From contig CABUQG010000018.1 of NCBI GenBank assembly GCA_902493535.1, positions 1 through 32,906 of the forward strand: DNA of 32,906 bases. Direction: 5' to 3'. Each line of letters starts with the position of its first letter. Positions within the stretch are counted from its first letter, which is position 1. Source of the stretch: an uncultured Collinsella sp. (GTDB lineage Bacteria > Actinomycetota > Coriobacteriia > Coriobacteriales > Coriobacteriaceae). The notes under the pieces were generated by a model. That model was not told where the DNA came from, did no database searches, and saw nothing but the letters and a program-made list of their open reading frames with translations. Position numbers and translations under genes: made by a program. This document shows, in pieces, positions 32,386 through 32,906 of this stretch.

Positions 32386-32906
32386 GCATCTTGATTGTGG
32401 CGTCCACAAATCGCGAGGCTGGGTATTTGCTCGCTTGAGCACTGTTGAATATGCGATATGACACTGCCGTTATTGCGCCTGAGCACCAGCGTCGATATGG
32501 GCCGTAGTGTTTTTTGCATTCGTCTGCTCCATTAGTATCGGTCTGAACTTCGAATGAAGTTTGTCGAGTAGCTAATCGTTGACCATGGGCAGGTCGTGTG
32601 CGCTGTATTTGCGGGCGACCTGCCCAGCGATCCGAAGTTCTCAAGTGCAAACACCCATTCAGCAGTGTTAAGGACGCGGTTTCTCTGCTCAATATGCTCG
32701 CCTGACTCGATTTGGAGTCCCAGTTTCGGATGTCGCTGAAATCAGGGCGCCAATCTATAAAGCCCTCCCGATATCATGAGAAAAACTTGAACGCCGATAT
32801 TTAAAATCCATGCAGTGGGCAGTTCATAAAGCTGGCAGAGATGGGATGCCATGTTAGCGCCGGGCGATTTTAGCCGCTAATAGTCAAACTATTTTGACCA
32901 ATCCCG
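32386..32906. other. Gene-poor end of the window
   Basis: No gene is supported in these 521 bases. It contains a perfect 11-bp inverted repeat, TGGGCAGGTCG (32586-32596) with CGACCTGCCCA (32616-32626), on a 19-nt loop without a T run. A minus-strand frame between 32378 and 32692 has an odd, Cys/Tyr/Arg-containing stretch (HYGPYRRWCSGAI) that could be a decayed gene; I cannot name it. No tRNA or promoter is convincing. Confidence 0.4.

Overview
The window looks like a chromosomal segment of a gut-type anaerobic actinobacterium of the class Coriobacteriia, most likely Collinsella or a close relative. The clues are GC-rich coding with long mirror-image reading frames on the opposite strand, a Rho factor with a roughly 425-residue Lys/Arg/Ala/Pro-rich N-terminal extension, a single sufCBDSU operon beside an Rrf2 regulator, a GGGtGRT/NifU-like pair typical of anaerobes, and a sortase-type wall protein. 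The genus is inferred from gene content and style; no marker gene was compared.

Layout. 1-5000: rho, then a short operon of an unrecognised membrane-anchored acidic protein and a VanZ-family protein, closed by a bidirectional terminator. 5070-7277 (minus): a ROK-family fructokinase and a class I/II aminotransferase. 7388-8128: a tRNA cluster (His, Lys, Lys) followed by an unusual, highly structured non-coding stretch that contains a copy of the tRNA-Lys 3' end, two terminators and a 37-nt direct repeat. 8129-11669 (minus): a NadB/FrdA-like flavoprotein, then an operon of a NifU-like scaffold protein and a GGGtGRT protein. 12073-12882: a RAYT-type (Y1/HUH) transposase. 12949-18194 (minus): sufC-sufB-sufD-sufS-sufU with overlapping or nearly touching genes. 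Divergent from it, 18417-19550: an Rrf2/IscR-like regulator followed by an MNT nucleotidyltransferase/HEPN pair. 19678-23317: a LPxTG-like surface protein and an AAA-ATPase-like protein. 23454-32385: a cell-surface glycan and wall region with GT2, GT4, a large amidase/glucosaminidase autolysin, a GT-D/GT-A fusion and a flippase. 32386-32906 has no gene I can support.

How the parts fit. The suf operon builds Fe-S clusters and the adjacent Rrf2 protein, with three cysteines in the IscR position, is its likely regulator. The last third supplies glycosyltransferases and a Wzx-like flippase for an exported surface glycan, together with a secreted bifunctional peptidoglycan hydrolase. From about 29.2 kb the sequence becomes clearly AT-rich, which suggests an acquired glycan locus.

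Most worth following up: (1) a dispersed palindromic element (GGGACAAA...TTTTGTCCC) just downstream of the RAYT gene, inside the 3' end of sufU, and as an inverted pair in the suf/rrf2 divergent region, which suggests a REP/RAYT system; (2) the GGGtGRT/NifU-like pair, whose function I do not know; (3) the tRNA-Lys tail duplication with structured repeats; (4) a perfect 330-bp tandem duplication inside the autolysin; (5) the GT-D/GT-A fusion.
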